Shown: positions 35,613-44,933, numbered from the stretch's first letter. The stretch: DNA of 64,000 nt from JADKAV01 sp041393775 (GCA_041393775.1 JAWKJM010000003.1:558001-622000), one strand, 5' to 3'. Made by a program: numbers and translations. Notes: generated from the letters alone by a model not told the origin.

Positions 35613-36925
35613 AATCCGAGCCTCTCAGACAAGTCGCTGCGCCAGCGCCGGTGGGGATCGAGTCGCTGCCGCACCTGCCGGAATTCCTCGAGCCGCGGGT
35701 ACATGGTCGGCAGATGCAGTGGGTCCATCCGGGAGTCCTTGGCCAGGTAGACGCGGCCACCTGCCTGCACCACCTCGTCATCGAGTTCATCCAGCAGGTG
35801 ACTGAGTCCGGGCACGCTCGTGGGGATGTCCAGTGTCAAGGTCCATCCGCTCATGGGAAAGGACAGCGGGGAGGAGTTCGCCGGGCCGAAGCGCTTCAGG
35901 ACTGCGAGGAAGACGGGGCAGCCAGCGGCCGACACCTTCTCGAGAGCATGACGCACGACTTCGGTGTCCGCCACGACGAACTGATACTGCAGGAATCCGC
36001 GGTTGCCGTAGATGCGATTCCAGTCCCGCACGCCGTCCAACGGATGGAAGAAGGCCGGGATGCTCTGGATCTCGCCCTGTCGCTGTTTCGGCGCCTTGCG
36101 GAACCACACTTCGTTGAACGCGGAGACGCTGAACTGGCCCAGGGCCCAGTTCGGCATCCAGGCAGGGGTGCGCAGCAATTGACGGGGTTCGTAAGACAGG
36201 GGGTTCGCTCGCATGCGGGTGGGCAGGTCGTCCCGCCGGGCGTGTTCACCCGTCGTCAGCACCGCCCGGCCGAGGTGCTTGCCACGCGCCAGCGTGTCGA
36301 CCCATGCCACCGAGTACGTGGCGTGCCTGTCCGCGGCAAGCATGGCGTCCAGGAGGCTGTCGAGATCGTTCGTGCGGGTCGTGTCCACCACGATCCGCGA
36401 GGTTTCGATGCGCCTCATACGCATCTGCAAGGAGGTGATGATGCCGGTCAGTCCCATGCCCCCGGCGGTGGCGGCAAAGACCGGGTCGTCGCGCTTGGCG
36501 GTCACTTCTGAGCCGTCAGCGAGCATCATCGCGATCTCGTCCACGTGCTGCGAGAACGTCCCGTCGCGGTGGTGATTCTTCCCGTGGATATCTGCTGCGA
36601 AAGCACCGGCCATGGTCACGAAGCGGGTGCCGGGAGTCACCGGCACGAACCATCCTGCGGGAACGCTCACCTTGAGCAGCTCATCGATGCTGACGCCACC
36701 ACCAAGCCTCATGACTTCGCCGGGGCTGCCCAGTGCGTGCAGGCTCAGCCCGCTGATCACGGTTGCGCCGGCGCTCTGCGCGGGATCACCGTATGACCTA
36801 CCCGTCCCCCTGGCGATCGCTTTGGGCGTCGAGGTCACCAAGCGCCGAAGTTCCTCCCTGGTCGTGGGCTCGACGACGCGGGCCTCACTCGGGCTGGTGC
36901 GGCCCCATCCGGTCAGCAGTGTCAT
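35609..36925 (-). CDS. dprE1: Decaprenylphosphoryl-beta-D-ribose 2'-oxidase
   Basis: 438 aa. The FAD-binding part has IARGTGRSYGDPAQ and AGAFAADIHGKNHHRDG; the second half has GWTLTLDIP and RVYLAKDSRM, with the active-site lysine near 396. The enzyme oxidises the ribose 2'-OH on the lipid carrier at the outer membrane face. The position equal to Cys387 of M. tuberculosis DprE1, which benzothiazinones attack, is Thr here (about 364). ATG 36925 overlaps the ubiA stop (ATGA). Confidence 0.92.
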   Translation of the reverse strand: MTLLTGWGRTSPSEARVVEPTTREELRRLVTSTPKAIARGTGRSYGDPAQSAGATVISGLSLHALGSPGEVMRLGGGVSIDELLKVSVPAGWFVPVTPGTRFVTMAGAFAADIHGKNHHRDGTFSQHVDEIAMMLADGSEVTAKRDDPVFAATAGGMGLTGIITSLQMRMRRIETSRIVVDTTRTNDLDSLLDAMLAADRHATYSVAWVDTLARGKHLGRAVLTTGEHARRDDLPTRMRANPLSYEPRQLLRTPAWMPNWALGQFSVSAFNEVWFRKAPKQRQGEIQSIPAFFHPLDGVRDWNRIYGNRGFLQYQFVVADTEVVRHALEKVSAAGCPVFLAVLKRFGPANSSPLSFPMSGWTLTLDIPTSVPGLSHLLDELDDEVVQAGGRVYLAKDSRMDPLHLPTMYPRLEEFRQVRQRLDPHRRWRSDLSERLGL

Positions 36926-37803
36926 CCGAAGACCTGCAAGACGAACATGATCCCCCATATCAGTGCCAGTCCCTGCAGGACATGGTCGCCCCAGACCAGG
37001 TCCTCAGGGGCCTCGGCTGTGCCGGAGTCGACGTCGCGAGCGTATCTGAGCAGAAGCAGGACGAACGGAATGACGGAGAGTCTGGCCCACATGGCGCTGC
37101 CACCGTCGCCGAGTTCCGCCGCCCACAGCCCGTAGTAGACCACCGCGATCCCGACTGACACGCCCCACACAAAGCGCAGGTAACCCTCGGAGTAGCCCGA
37201 CAGGCCCGCGCGGGTTCCCGATACTCCTTGGGTCACCAATTCGCTGTAGCGCTTGCCGGCGACCACGAACATCGCGGATGCGGCCGTCACGGTGAGGAAC
37301 CAGGTGCTGGTGGGGATCCCGACCGCCACACCGCCTGCAACGGCTCGCAGGACGAAACCGGCAGCGACGCAGGCGAGATCGAGAACCGCCTGATGCTTGG
37401 CCCACAACACGTAGACGACCTGCAGCAGCAGGTAGGACAGGACCAGCCCACTCAACTGTGGGCTGCCGAACACGGCCGGCAGGGCAAGGGCCAGAACTGT
37501 CAGCGCGATGGCGGTGCCCGCGGCCAACTGCACAGACACTACGCCGGCGGCTATCGGCCGGTCCCGCTTGACGGGATGCAGGCGGTCGGCGGGCCGGTCG
37601 AGGAGGTCGTTGGCCAGATACACCGCTGCTGAGGCGGCACACATGCTCACGAACGCCAGGAGGGTCTTGGCTATGACCGGCAGACTGAGCAATTCCCCGG
37701 ATGCCAGCGGCACCGCGATGACCAGCAAGTTCTTGATCCATTGCCGAGGACGCATGGACGCGATGAGTCCCGCCGTGGGGGAGGACTCCGTCTGCAGCGC
37801 CAA
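36922..37803 (-). CDS. ubiA: Decaprenyl-phosphate phosphoribosyltransferase (UbiA family)
   Basis: 293 aa with about eight spans. RPRQWIKNLLV and the Mg-binding NDLLDRPADRLHP (NDxxD type) identify the DPPR synthase branch of UbiA, equivalent to mycobacterial Rv3806c. A second acidic motif lies near GYSEGYLRF. It attaches phosphoribose from PRPP to decaprenyl phosphate; a phosphatase (not in this window) then gives decaprenylphosphoryl ribose. First gene of the ubiA-dprE1-dprE2 operon. Confidence 0.9.
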   Translation of the reverse strand: MALQTESSPTAGLIASMRPRQWIKNLLVIAVPLASGELLSLPVIAKTLLAFVSMCAASAAVYLANDLLDRPADRLHPVKRDRPIAAGVVSVQLAAGTAIALTVLALALPAVFGSPQLSGLVLSYLLLQVVYVLWAKHQAVLDLACVAAGFVLRAVAGGVAVGIPTSTWFLTVTAASAMFVVAGKRYSELVTQGVSGTRAGLSGYSEGYLRFVWGVSVGIAVVYYGLWAAELGDGGSAMWARLSVIPFVLLLLRYARDVDSGTAEAPEDLVWGDHVLQGLALIWGIMFVLQVFG

Positions 37804-37924
37804 GACCGGCTCCCTTCAGCGAGTGCGGGGCTCGAGTCTATCTGGCGTGCCCATGCCGAGTTTCGGGAACCGCGCGTCGGTGGATGCGCACGTCGCGGAA
37901 GGTCATCGACGCTGAACCGCGGCG

Positions 37925-38068
37925 CCTCCATCTGCTGGCCACCGGCATTCGTGTCGGCCCTGAGATGGAGGGGTTTCACAGCAGTTTTCGGACAAATCGG
38001 TCACGAATCCTCCATCTGGTGGCCAACAGGGGGTCTGGGCTTCCGTTGGTGGCCAGAGGATGGAGGGG
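37925..38068. repeat. Family C four-arm palindromic element, copy 1
   Basis: Arms: 37925-37942 (CCTCCATCTGCTGGCCAC), 37962-37973, 38009-38027 and 38045-38068 (ending GGATGGAGGGG). Arms 3 and 4 pair almost fully through GTTGGTGGCCA/TGGTGGCCAAC. The 293-bp gap (37804-38096) holds nothing else recognisable. Confidence 0.8.
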
Positions 38069-38096
38069 CGTCTGCCTCAACAGACTCCGACAGCGG

Positions 38097-39311
38097 CTAG
38101 CGCAACAGCACGGGCTCGCCCGTGACGGACATGTCCGCCGAACCCTGTCCGCACGAACCGTCGACCCGGCACACCTGGAGTTGCGCGGTATCGAGCACGA
38201 CATCGTCGCCTTGCGCCCATACCACGGTGAACGGTGCGCCGTCCGCGGCCGTGAAATGGCACCGCCGCACGCCGTCGTCATTGCGACAACCCGCCGGCCG
38301 GGCGCCCGTGAGCCAATCCCGCACGGTCAGGAAGGCCCGTCCGCCCGGGGCGATCCCGCTGCTGTCGGTCATGTCGATTCCCAGGACGGCGAGATCCCAG
38401 CCGTACCAGTACGTGCGGGCCACCCCCAGAGTCGCCGCATCGAGGTAGGTGCGGGCCACGTAGGTCGCCGCGGTGGTCGGATCCGGGATCACTGTGGGCA
38501 GGCCGGGACGGCGGTCACCGTAGTTGACCTCGGTGTCCCACAGCGGCTTGTCGATGCCGACCTTGTTGAGGACCCGTTGCGCCGCTCGGATGCTGGCCAC
38601 GCGCGCATCCGGGCCCTTGCTGGTGTCGACGGGATACAGGTGCACCGCCATGGCGTCGACCGGGTCGCCGGCGTCGTGCAGGGCGCGGGCATAGCGCACG
38701 AAGAAGCTCTCGGTCTGGAACAACTTTCCGGGGATCACCGTGCTGGACGCCGCCACCACCTGCGCGGACGGGTCGGCCAGTTTGATGGCGTCACCGGCTC
38801 GCCGAGTCAGTTTGGCCAATGCCGTCCAGTCCCCTTCGTAGAAACTGCGGGTGTTCGCCTCGTTCCAGATCTGATAGCCGCTGATGCGGCCCTTGTAACG
38901 CTGCGCAACGGTGCGCGCGAAGTCGACGTAGTCCTCGATGTCGCGCGGCAGGGACGTCGTGCCGGGACCGTACAGCCCGGGCATCTGCGGGTCCCGTGCG
39001 GCCCACTGCGGCGTCGAACCCATGACGTAGAGGATGTCGGTGGCGCCCGCCGCCTGCGCGTTGTCCACTGCTGCGTCCAAAGCATCCCAGGAGTATTGGT
39101 CGGGTGCGGGTTCCACCTCATCCCAGCGCGTCCCGGTGTCCCACAGACGAACCGAGGCCAGTTGCACGTCGGTCGGTGCCGCGGCAGCGATCCCGCCGAC
39201 GTGCTGGCCGAACGCCTGGGGCGGGATCGGCAGGCCCGGTGCAACCCCTGAGATCACGAGCGCCCCCACTGCCGCGGCCACCCCGATCACCGGTCCACCA
39301 GCTGTTCGCAC
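38097..39311 (-). CDS. Secreted GH39-like glycoside hydrolase, paralog 1
   Basis: 404 aa. An N-terminal signal-like hydrophobic stretch precedes a TIM-barrel hydrolase. SGYQIWNEANTRSF holds the acid/base Glu and PLWDTEVNYGDRR the nucleophile Glu, as in clan GH-A family 39. The C-terminal domain has four cysteines (GCRNDDGVRRC and VCRVDGSC), shared with the two paralogs. GTG 39311 gives an Arg in the signal n-region; GTG 39290, overlapping the GT stop as GTGA, is an alternative. Substrate is probably a cell-surface glycan. Confidence 0.82.
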   Translation of the reverse strand: MRTAGGPVIGVAAAVGALVISGVAPGLPIPPQAFGQHVGGIAAAAPTDVQLASVRLWDTGTRWDEVEPAPDQYSWDALDAAVDNAQAAGATDILYVMGSTPQWAARDPQMPGLYGPGTTSLPRDIEDYVDFARTVAQRYKGRISGYQIWNEANTRSFYEGDWTALAKLTRRAGDAIKLADPSAQVVAASSTVIPGKLFQTESFFVRYARALHDAGDPVDAMAVHLYPVDTSKGPDARVASIRAAQRVLNKVGIDKPLWDTEVNYGDRRPGLPTVIPDPTTAATYVARTYLDAATLGVARTYWYGWDLAVLGIDMTDSSGIAPGGRAFLTVRDWLTGARPAGCRNDDGVRRCHFTAADGAPFTVVWAQGDDVVLDTAQLQVCRVDGSCGQGSADMSVTGEPVLLR

Positions 39312-40378
39312 AACTGCGCATACCCGTCGATCACGTCGTCCCATCGGTACGACGTCTCCGCGCGCCTGCGCACAGTCGCTCCGCGGTCATCGGGTTCGGA
39401 CTCGTCGTGTTCCACCGCCGCCGCCACCCCTTTCTCATCGAGGAACCACAAGGCGTGACCCGCGGTCACCTCGCGGTTGAAGACGCAGTCGAAGGCCGTG
39501 ATCCGGGCGCCGGCACCCATCGCCCGCAGCAACGACGGGTTCGTTCCACCCACGGAATGGCCGTGCAGGACGCTGCGGGCTCCCACGTACAACTGGTCCA
39601 GGAGGTCCTGGTCCCACACGGATCCGAGCAGTCGGATCCGGTCGTCGCCGGTGGCGGCTTGTGCAACCGTCTCGGCGTACTCGTGCGAGTAGCTTGCGGC
39701 ACCGACCACCACGAGCGGCAGCGTTGCGGCACTGCGCCGGTACCCGCGCACGATCTCCAGCACGTGGTTCTCCGGTTCGAACCGCGCGACGCTCAGATGG
39801 TATTCGCCGGCCGTGAGGTTGAGTTCCGGGAGGCGGTGTGCGGGTGGGTTCACCAAGGGCGCTCCATAGGGGAGGAACACACTCCGCCGGCCGTAGCGAG
39901 TGCGCACGTAGTCGCCGATCGCTCGGGCGTCGGCGATGATCGCGTCGGCGTGCTTCACCGAGGTCCGTTCGGCCCAGGCGTAGTACTTGGCGCCGAAGCC
40001 CTCCCACTTCCCGCGCTCGGCCTCCAGGCCGTCGATGTGGACGGCCACCGGGATGCCGCGTAGGCGCAGCGGCGACACGAACGGCGCGTTGCCGCTGTTG
40101 AAGACGATCGCGGCATCGAGGTGACCGAACATCGCGTGCATGGTGGACAGCGCGGTGTGGCTGAGGGTCTCCGCGGCTTTCAGGCGCAGTGCAGGGAGGT
40201 TGACGAGGCGGGTGCCCTCGTACTCGCGCAACTTCTGACCGCGGTTGCGGCAATAGACGGTGACATCCCATCCACGCCGGGCCAGACCCGGCGCGATGTG
40301 CTGGACGGCGGTCTCGAAACCTCCGTGCTGAGCCGGGATGCCGCGAGTGCCGAGCAGGGCGACCCGTCGACCCGTCAC
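39287..40378 (-). CDS. DUF1972/GT4 rhamnosyltransferase-like glycosyltransferase
   Basis: 363 aa. VALLGTRGIPAQHGGFETAV is the DUF1972 signature of Cps2T/WchF-type rhamnosyltransferases. VHIDGLEAERGKW, FLPYGAP and HGHSVGGTNPSLLRAMGAG complete the GT-B core. The GTG at 40378 follows GGAG by seven bases; a TTG at 40408 is less likely. Overlaps the hydrolase downstream. Rhamnose transfer is suggested by family, not proven. Confidence 0.88.
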   Translation of the reverse strand: MTGRRVALLGTRGIPAQHGGFETAVQHIAPGLARRGWDVTVYCRNRGQKLREYEGTRLVNLPALRLKAAETLSHTALSTMHAMFGHLDAAIVFNSGNAPFVSPLRLRGIPVAVHIDGLEAERGKWEGFGAKYYAWAERTSVKHADAIIADARAIGDYVRTRYGRRSVFLPYGAPLVNPPAHRLPELNLTAGEYHLSVARFEPENHVLEIVRGYRRSAATLPLVVVGAASYSHEYAETVAQAATGDDRIRLLGSVWDQDLLDQLYVGARSVLHGHSVGGTNPSLLRAMGAGARITAFDCVFNREVTAGHALWFLDEKGVAAAVEHDESEPDDRGATVRRRAETSYRWDDVIDGYAQLCEQLVDR

Positions 40379-40419
40379 GTCTTCACTCCCTGTTGTAGTC
40401 GATCCCAATCCCCCCAGGT

Positions 40420-40499
40420 CACGAGGTTAGAGGTTGGCAACGAGGTTAGAGAACGCACGCGTGGTTTCTCTAACCTCGTGCACAACCTCTAACCTCGTG
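40420..40499. repeat. Family A four-arm palindromic element, copy 2
   Basis: The outer arms ACGAGGTTAGAGGTTG (40421-40436) and CAACCTCTAACCTCGT (40483-40498) are perfect complements. The inner arms CGAGGTTAGAGAA (40441-40453) and TTCTCTAACCTCG (40466-40478) are also perfect. Both spacers between outer and inner arms are 4 nt, so the element is symmetric. Confidence 0.88.
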
Positions 40500-40514
40500 G
40501 GCTTGCGGCTGGAG

Positions 40515-41717
40515 TCAGGCCAGGCGGATCGGCGCCGACGTGACCTTGATACGCGTAGCGGCCGGGCTGCAACTGCCCGTCAACTTGCACACGGTGGTCA
40601 CCCCGGACGGCCGCTTGACGCTCTTGCTCTTCGACGCGAACATGATCCGGCTCGTGCCGACCTTGCACGTGGTTACCTTGGCCTTGGTCGTGCAACCCTT
40701 CCAGGACCCGGCAGTCATCCAGTCACGCACGTTGGTGAAAGCCGTTCCGGCGCGGGTGGGCGACCCATCGGAGTTGGTCAGGGAGATGCCCAGCACGTCG
40801 ATGTCCCAGCCGTACCAGAAGGTCCGGTCGATTCCGTACCGTGCCGAGTCCAGATAGGTGCGCGCGACATATGTGGCAGCCTTCTTGGGCTTGGGGACCA
40901 CCTGCGCTGCGGCATTGCGCCGGTCGCCGTAGTTCACTTCGGTGTCCCACAGCGGCTTGTTGAGACCGACCCGGCGCATCACCTGCCGCACGGCACCGAT
41001 GCTGGCCACCCGGGCGTCCGGTCCCTGCTTAGGGTTCACCGGGTACAAGTGCACGCTGACAGCATCGAACTTGGCTTTGCGCTTCTTGAGTTCGCGCAGA
41101 TAGCGGTAGAAGAAACTCTCGGTCTGGAACTTGGCCGTGGGGATCACAGTGCTCGATGCGGCAACGATGTCCGCTTGTTTGTCCACCCCGCGGATGGTCT
41201 TGGACGCCTGTTTGGTGAGCTTCGCGAGTTTGATCCAGCCGTTGTACTTGCCGCCGTTGTAGAAGCTGCGGGTGTTCGCCTCGTTCCAGATCTGGTAGGC
41301 GGTGATCCGGCCCTTGTAGCGCTGGGCCACGGCCTTCGCGTACCTCAGGTAGTACTTGCTCTTCTTGGGGTAGGACGCCGTGCCCGGTCCGTACAGGTCC
41401 GCACTGGAGAACTTGCTCGCGGCCCACGACGGCGTCGAGCCCAGGACGTAGAGGATCTCCCGGGCGCCACTGGCCTGGGCGGTGGAGACGGCCCGGTCCA
41501 GGGCGGCCCACTTGTACTTGCCCTTCTTCGTCTCGATCTGGTCCCAGCGCACCCCCGAGTCCCACAGCCGCACGGCGCTGACCGACTGGCCCGGCTTGAC
41601 CCCGGAACCCAGCGACGCGACATGCATGCCGAACGCTTCGGGTTCTACGGACCTGGCCTGCGCCACTGTCGGTACAGCGACGAGTCCGGCCGCCACCACG
41701 GCAGCCCAACGGATCAT
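40515..41717 (-). CDS. Secreted GH39-like glycoside hydrolase, paralog 2
   Basis: 400 aa. Signal peptide MIRWAAVVAAGLVAVPTVAQ. The same barrel as its neighbours: AYQIWNEANTRSFYNGG (acid/base) and PLWDTEVNYGDRR (nucleophile), plus the four-cysteine C-terminal domain (GCTTKAKVTTC, VCKLTGSC). ATG 41717 has GGAGGAACC directly upstream. Very close to paralog 1 in motif wording, suggesting a recent duplication. Lys-rich surface (KKGKYKWAAL, PKKSKYY) sets it apart. Confidence 0.85.
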   Translation of the reverse strand: MIRWAAVVAAGLVAVPTVAQARSVEPEAFGMHVASLGSGVKPGQSVSAVRLWDSGVRWDQIETKKGKYKWAALDRAVSTAQASGAREILYVLGSTPSWAASKFSSADLYGPGTASYPKKSKYYLRYAKAVAQRYKGRITAYQIWNEANTRSFYNGGKYNGWIKLAKLTKQASKTIRGVDKQADIVAASSTVIPTAKFQTESFFYRYLRELKKRKAKFDAVSVHLYPVNPKQGPDARVASIGAVRQVMRRVGLNKPLWDTEVNYGDRRNAAAQVVPKPKKAATYVARTYLDSARYGIDRTFWYGWDIDVLGISLTNSDGSPTRAGTAFTNVRDWMTAGSWKGCTTKAKVTTCKVGTSRIMFASKSKSVKRPSGVTTVCKLTGSCSPAATRIKVTSAPIRLA

Positions 41718-41736
41718 GGTTCCTCCCAATCGGAGA

Positions 41737-43041
41737 CTACGGAACGAGCAGGACAGGTGCTTGCTTGACACGGACGGTGCGCTTCTTGATGCGTTCGCAG
41801 GTGCCGTCGAGGTAGCACACCTCGCGGACGTCGAAGTGCTTCTTCGGCAGTCTGACCGTGCGCGTGGTGCCGAGCCGTGCGTACAGCAGGTACTGACGCT
41901 CGCCCTTGCGGTTCAAGGAGCACACGGTGACCCGCTGGTCCGAGCAGGTCCCCCACTTGGCGCCGTCCAGCCAGTCCTGGACGGTGAAGTAGGCCCGGCC
42001 CGGGGCGATCGGATCACCGCTGATCTCATCGGTGGTGCTGATGCCCATGACGTGCGACTCCCACGAGTACCAGAAGACCTTTGTGACGTCGTAACGCAGG
42101 CTGTCAACGTAGGTACGGGCCAGATAGGCCGCGCCCACCTTGGGTTTGAACACCTCGGTCGGGTGGCCGTTGTCACGCTGGTTGCCGTAGTTGACCTCTG
42201 TGTCCCACATCGGCACCTTGGACAGGCCGAGCCGGGAAGTCACCTCGCGAGCCAGGGTCAGGCCCTTCAGCCGCTCGGTGGGGGTACCTCCACCCGGCCC
42301 CTTGCTGGTCCACGGATACAGGTGCACAGCGATCACGTCGAGTTTGACGCCCCGGTTGCGGATGGAACGCAGGTAGCGGTAGAAGAAACTCTCGGTCGTG
42401 AACTTCCTGGCCTGGATCACGGTGCTGGAGGCGCTGACGACCTTCGCCTTGCGGTCGATGTGGCGGATCTCCTGCGCTGCGATGTCCGTCAGCAGCGCCA
42501 TCCGCTTCCAGCTCTTGGGGCGCTCCGGGGCGTAGAAGGACGCCAGGTTCGCCTCGTTCCAGATCTGGTAGCTGGTGATACGTCCCTTGTAGCGGGTGGC
42601 GACCTCGCGGACCCACTCCCGCCAGTACTTCAGCTTCTTGGGCTCCGACGCGGTGCCGCCGCCGTAGTAGTACTTGTCGGGCCGGACGTACTTCGCCGCC
42701 CACTCCGGGGTGGAACCCAGGATGTAGCTGATCTCGCGGGCACCGGACTGTTCCGCGGTGGCGACCGCGGTGTCGAGCCGCTCCCAGTCGAACTCGCCGC
42801 GGGACGTCTCGATCTGGTCCCAGCGCACGCCGCTGTCCCACAACCGGACTCCGCCGAGCCGGCCGGGGAACTTCGTGCCGGCGCTGAGCGAGGCCACGTG
42901 CATGCCGAACAGGGACTGATCGACTTTGGTCCACTTGGCCTTGGGCGGCGGTGTGACGGGCTTCACGGCCGCTTCAGCCGGCGTCACGGAGGCAGCCAGC
43001 GCGGTGGTCACCGCGAGGGTGACGAGGAAACGTCTGATCAT
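41737..43041 (-). CDS. Secreted GH39-like glycoside hydrolase, paralog 3
   Basis: 434 aa. Signal peptide MIRRFLVTLAVTTALAASVT. SYQIWNEANLASFYAP and PMWDTEVNYGNQRDN hold the two catalytic glutamates. The C-terminal cysteine domain (TCSDQRVTVC, VCYLDGTC) is present. It is longer by an inserted loop near PWTSKGPGGGTPTERL. ATG overlaps the DUF4012 stop (ATGA), so the two are made together. Extracellular glycan remodelling is the likely role. Confidence 0.85.
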   Translation of the reverse strand: MIRRFLVTLAVTTALAASVTPAEAAVKPVTPPPKAKWTKVDQSLFGMHVASLSAGTKFPGRLGGVRLWDSGVRWDQIETSRGEFDWERLDTAVATAEQSGAREISYILGSTPEWAAKYVRPDKYYYGGGTASEPKKLKYWREWVREVATRYKGRITSYQIWNEANLASFYAPERPKSWKRMALLTDIAAQEIRHIDRKAKVVSASSTVIQARKFTTESFFYRYLRSIRNRGVKLDVIAVHLYPWTSKGPGGGTPTERLKGLTLAREVTSRLGLSKVPMWDTEVNYGNQRDNGHPTEVFKPKVGAAYLARTYVDSLRYDVTKVFWYSWESHVMGISTTDEISGDPIAPGRAYFTVQDWLDGAKWGTCSDQRVTVCSLNRKGERQYLLYARLGTTRTVRLPKKHFDVREVCYLDGTCERIKKRTVRVKQAPVLLVP

Positions 43042-44933
43042 CGGTCACCGATGCCGAGGGCGAGGGTGGTCGGACGGGCAACCGGGAATCGCGTGGAGGC
43101 GAAGTCGCCGTTCACTGACCAGTCCCCTTCCTGCGGTCTCGGTTGCGAGGGCCCCGACACGTTCACGGTCAGGTCCACGTCATTGATCGTCAACTGATGT
43201 TCGACGCCGACACGGTATTCGAGGTTCCCCTGCTCGCCAAATGTGCCGTCCGGTAAACGGTAGGACACCGTGATGTAACTGCTCTCGCCCGGTGGGATCC
43301 ATCGTCCCACGCGGACGGCCTTGCGTCCGTCCACATCGGTGAAGACCCGGTTGTCGGTCTTGATCTCACCGGGATTCGCGGCCAGTTTGACGTCCTTGGC
43401 CGATTCCGGCAGCAGGACGATGTTCCAGTGGAACGCCCAGCGGGTGGTGTAGCCGATCCGGTCGCTCAACGGCGAGCCGCCATCGGTGGGGGCGTTGTTG
43501 GTCACCTTCGCCGTTTGGACCACGGTGGCCGAACCGTCGTCTTGCAGGTACACATCGTGGATGACCGTTCGGGTCTGGAAGATGTCGACCTTGGACGCGT
43601 TCTGGTTCTGGGTGTAGAAGGCGATCCGATCGGGCTCTGGGTCGGGCTGGGCCCCGTCCACCTGCGCCTCCCGCAGGGCTTTTGCCAGGCGGTTGTCGGA
43701 AAGGTGGATGCGGATGTGCTGGCCCGGGGCGGTCGCAAAGATCGCCCGCCCAATGGACAGCGCCCCCGTGCCGCCCTGCATGCGGGCCAGCATCTCGTCG
43801 ATGAGCTGCTGGTTGACCGCCTTCCGTTGCTGCTGGGCAGCAGGATCCTCGTTGTAGCCCTCGAAGAAGAGTTTCTGCACGAGGTTGTCCGCGGTGATCT
43901 GCCCGTAGAACTGCGAGTCGATCGGGCCGGTGGCCGACACCGCGGCGGCCAGTGCCACCGCGTCCAGGGAGATGACCCCGTCGACGGGGTCGTGACCGGT
44001 GGCCACCCACGACCGCATCATGTTCTCGCCCGTGGTCCTGAAGTCCTGGTGCAAGTTTGACCACGCGAAGCCGTCCTTGGCGTTCGTCTCGGCGTAGTAG
44101 GGCCCGTGTGAGACCGGATCCCACGGCACGGCGGGATTCGTGAAGTCGGGGCTGACCGGACCCTTCTCGAGGACCTCCATCTTCCCCTCGCTGAACTGCA
44201 CCACGGCGGTGTTGAGCGCTGCGCCGCCGCCCGGATACAGTTCGCCAGGATTGTGAAAGACGACCAGGTACGTCGCCGGTGTGGTCTCGCCCACTAGTTC
44301 TGGCAGCGCCGGTTTGATCTTCCGGTACACCGAGATCCCACGCTGGATCCCGTCGATTCGGGCCTGGGCTTCGTCGACGTACTTGCGCAAGAGCGGCGAG
44401 ATGTCCGGCGGTACTTGGTGCAGCGAGATCTTGGCCTGTGCGAGGTCCACGTCGACCTGGTCCACGAGGGGAGTCAGCGGATCCAGTGCGGCCACGTCTA
44501 TTGTTCCGTTGGCGAAGACCGGCTGATTGGAGCCGTCCGATCCGGTCATCTTCGCGAAGAGTTGGTTGGACCCCTGTGCGGCGTCGAGGACGTGCATGGC
44601 CGACGACGCGAAAACCGTTGCCCCCTCAAGATTTGTGCGGACGTAGGGGATGAGTTTCAGCGCCGAGATCGGCAGGGAGTTGATGTCGTTCTTCAGTGCC
44701 TCGGTGTTACTGCGCGCTGAGTCAATGGAATCGGCCGCCGCGACCGGGTCGCCGGACGTCATCTGGGCCGCGGCGGCGTTCAGCGCGGAGCTTGCCTGTT
44801 TCGCATGCCAGCCTGTGATCAGCAGGCTCAGCAGCAGCCACGCAAGGGGGAGTGCCAGCACAGCGACCACCCAGGTCATCGGCCGTCGCCAGGCGGAGCG
44901 GTGGTGCCGGTCCACCCACCTCGAATCGCTCAC
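43038..44933 (-). CDS. DUF4012 membrane-anchored protein
   Basis: 631 aa. One N-terminal membrane anchor (TWVVAVLALPLAWLLLSLLI) after a basic cytosolic tail, then a large outer region. YLVVFHNPGELYPGGGAAL and ISLDAVALAAAVSATGPID match DUF4012, which is found next to actinobacterial glycan genes. No enzymatic motif. GTG 44933 chosen for GGAG upstream; an in-frame start at 44990 would add 19 residues. Coupled to the hydrolase genes downstream. Confidence 0.85.
   Translation of the reverse strand: MSDSRWVDRHHRSAWRRPMTWVVAVLALPLAWLLLSLLITGWHAKQASSALNAAAAQMTSGDPVAAADSIDSARSNTEALKNDINSLPISALKLIPYVRTNLEGATVFASSAMHVLDAAQGSNQLFAKMTGSDGSNQPVFANGTIDVAALDPLTPLVDQVDVDLAQAKISLHQVPPDISPLLRKYVDEAQARIDGIQRGISVYRKIKPALPELVGETTPATYLVVFHNPGELYPGGGAALNTAVVQFSEGKMEVLEKGPVSPDFTNPAVPWDPVSHGPYYAETNAKDGFAWSNLHQDFRTTGENMMRSWVATGHDPVDGVISLDAVALAAAVSATGPIDSQFYGQITADNLVQKLFFEGYNEDPAAQQQRKAVNQQLIDEMLARMQGGTGALSIGRAIFATAPGQHIRIHLSDNRLAKALREAQVDGAQPDPEPDRIAFYTQNQNASKVDIFQTRTVIHDVYLQDDGSATVVQTAKVTNNAPTDGGSPLSDRIGYTTRWAFHWNIVLLPESAKDVKLAANPGEIKTDNRVFTDVDGRKAVRVGRWIPPGESSYITVSYRLPDGTFGEQGNLEYRVGVEHQLTINDVDLTVNVSGPSQPRPQEGDWSVNGDFASTRFPVARPTTLALGIGDR

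Noticed and set aside
37884..39251. Long plus-strand open frame (455 aa) opposite the first GH39-like gene
   Set aside because: Antisense shadow of a gene with clear catalytic motifs; composition is typical of GC-rich antisense frames and it has no recognisable domain.
41482..43197. 571-aa open frame opposite paralogs 2 and 3
   Set aside because: Covers two real genes on the other strand; no start signal and no domain.
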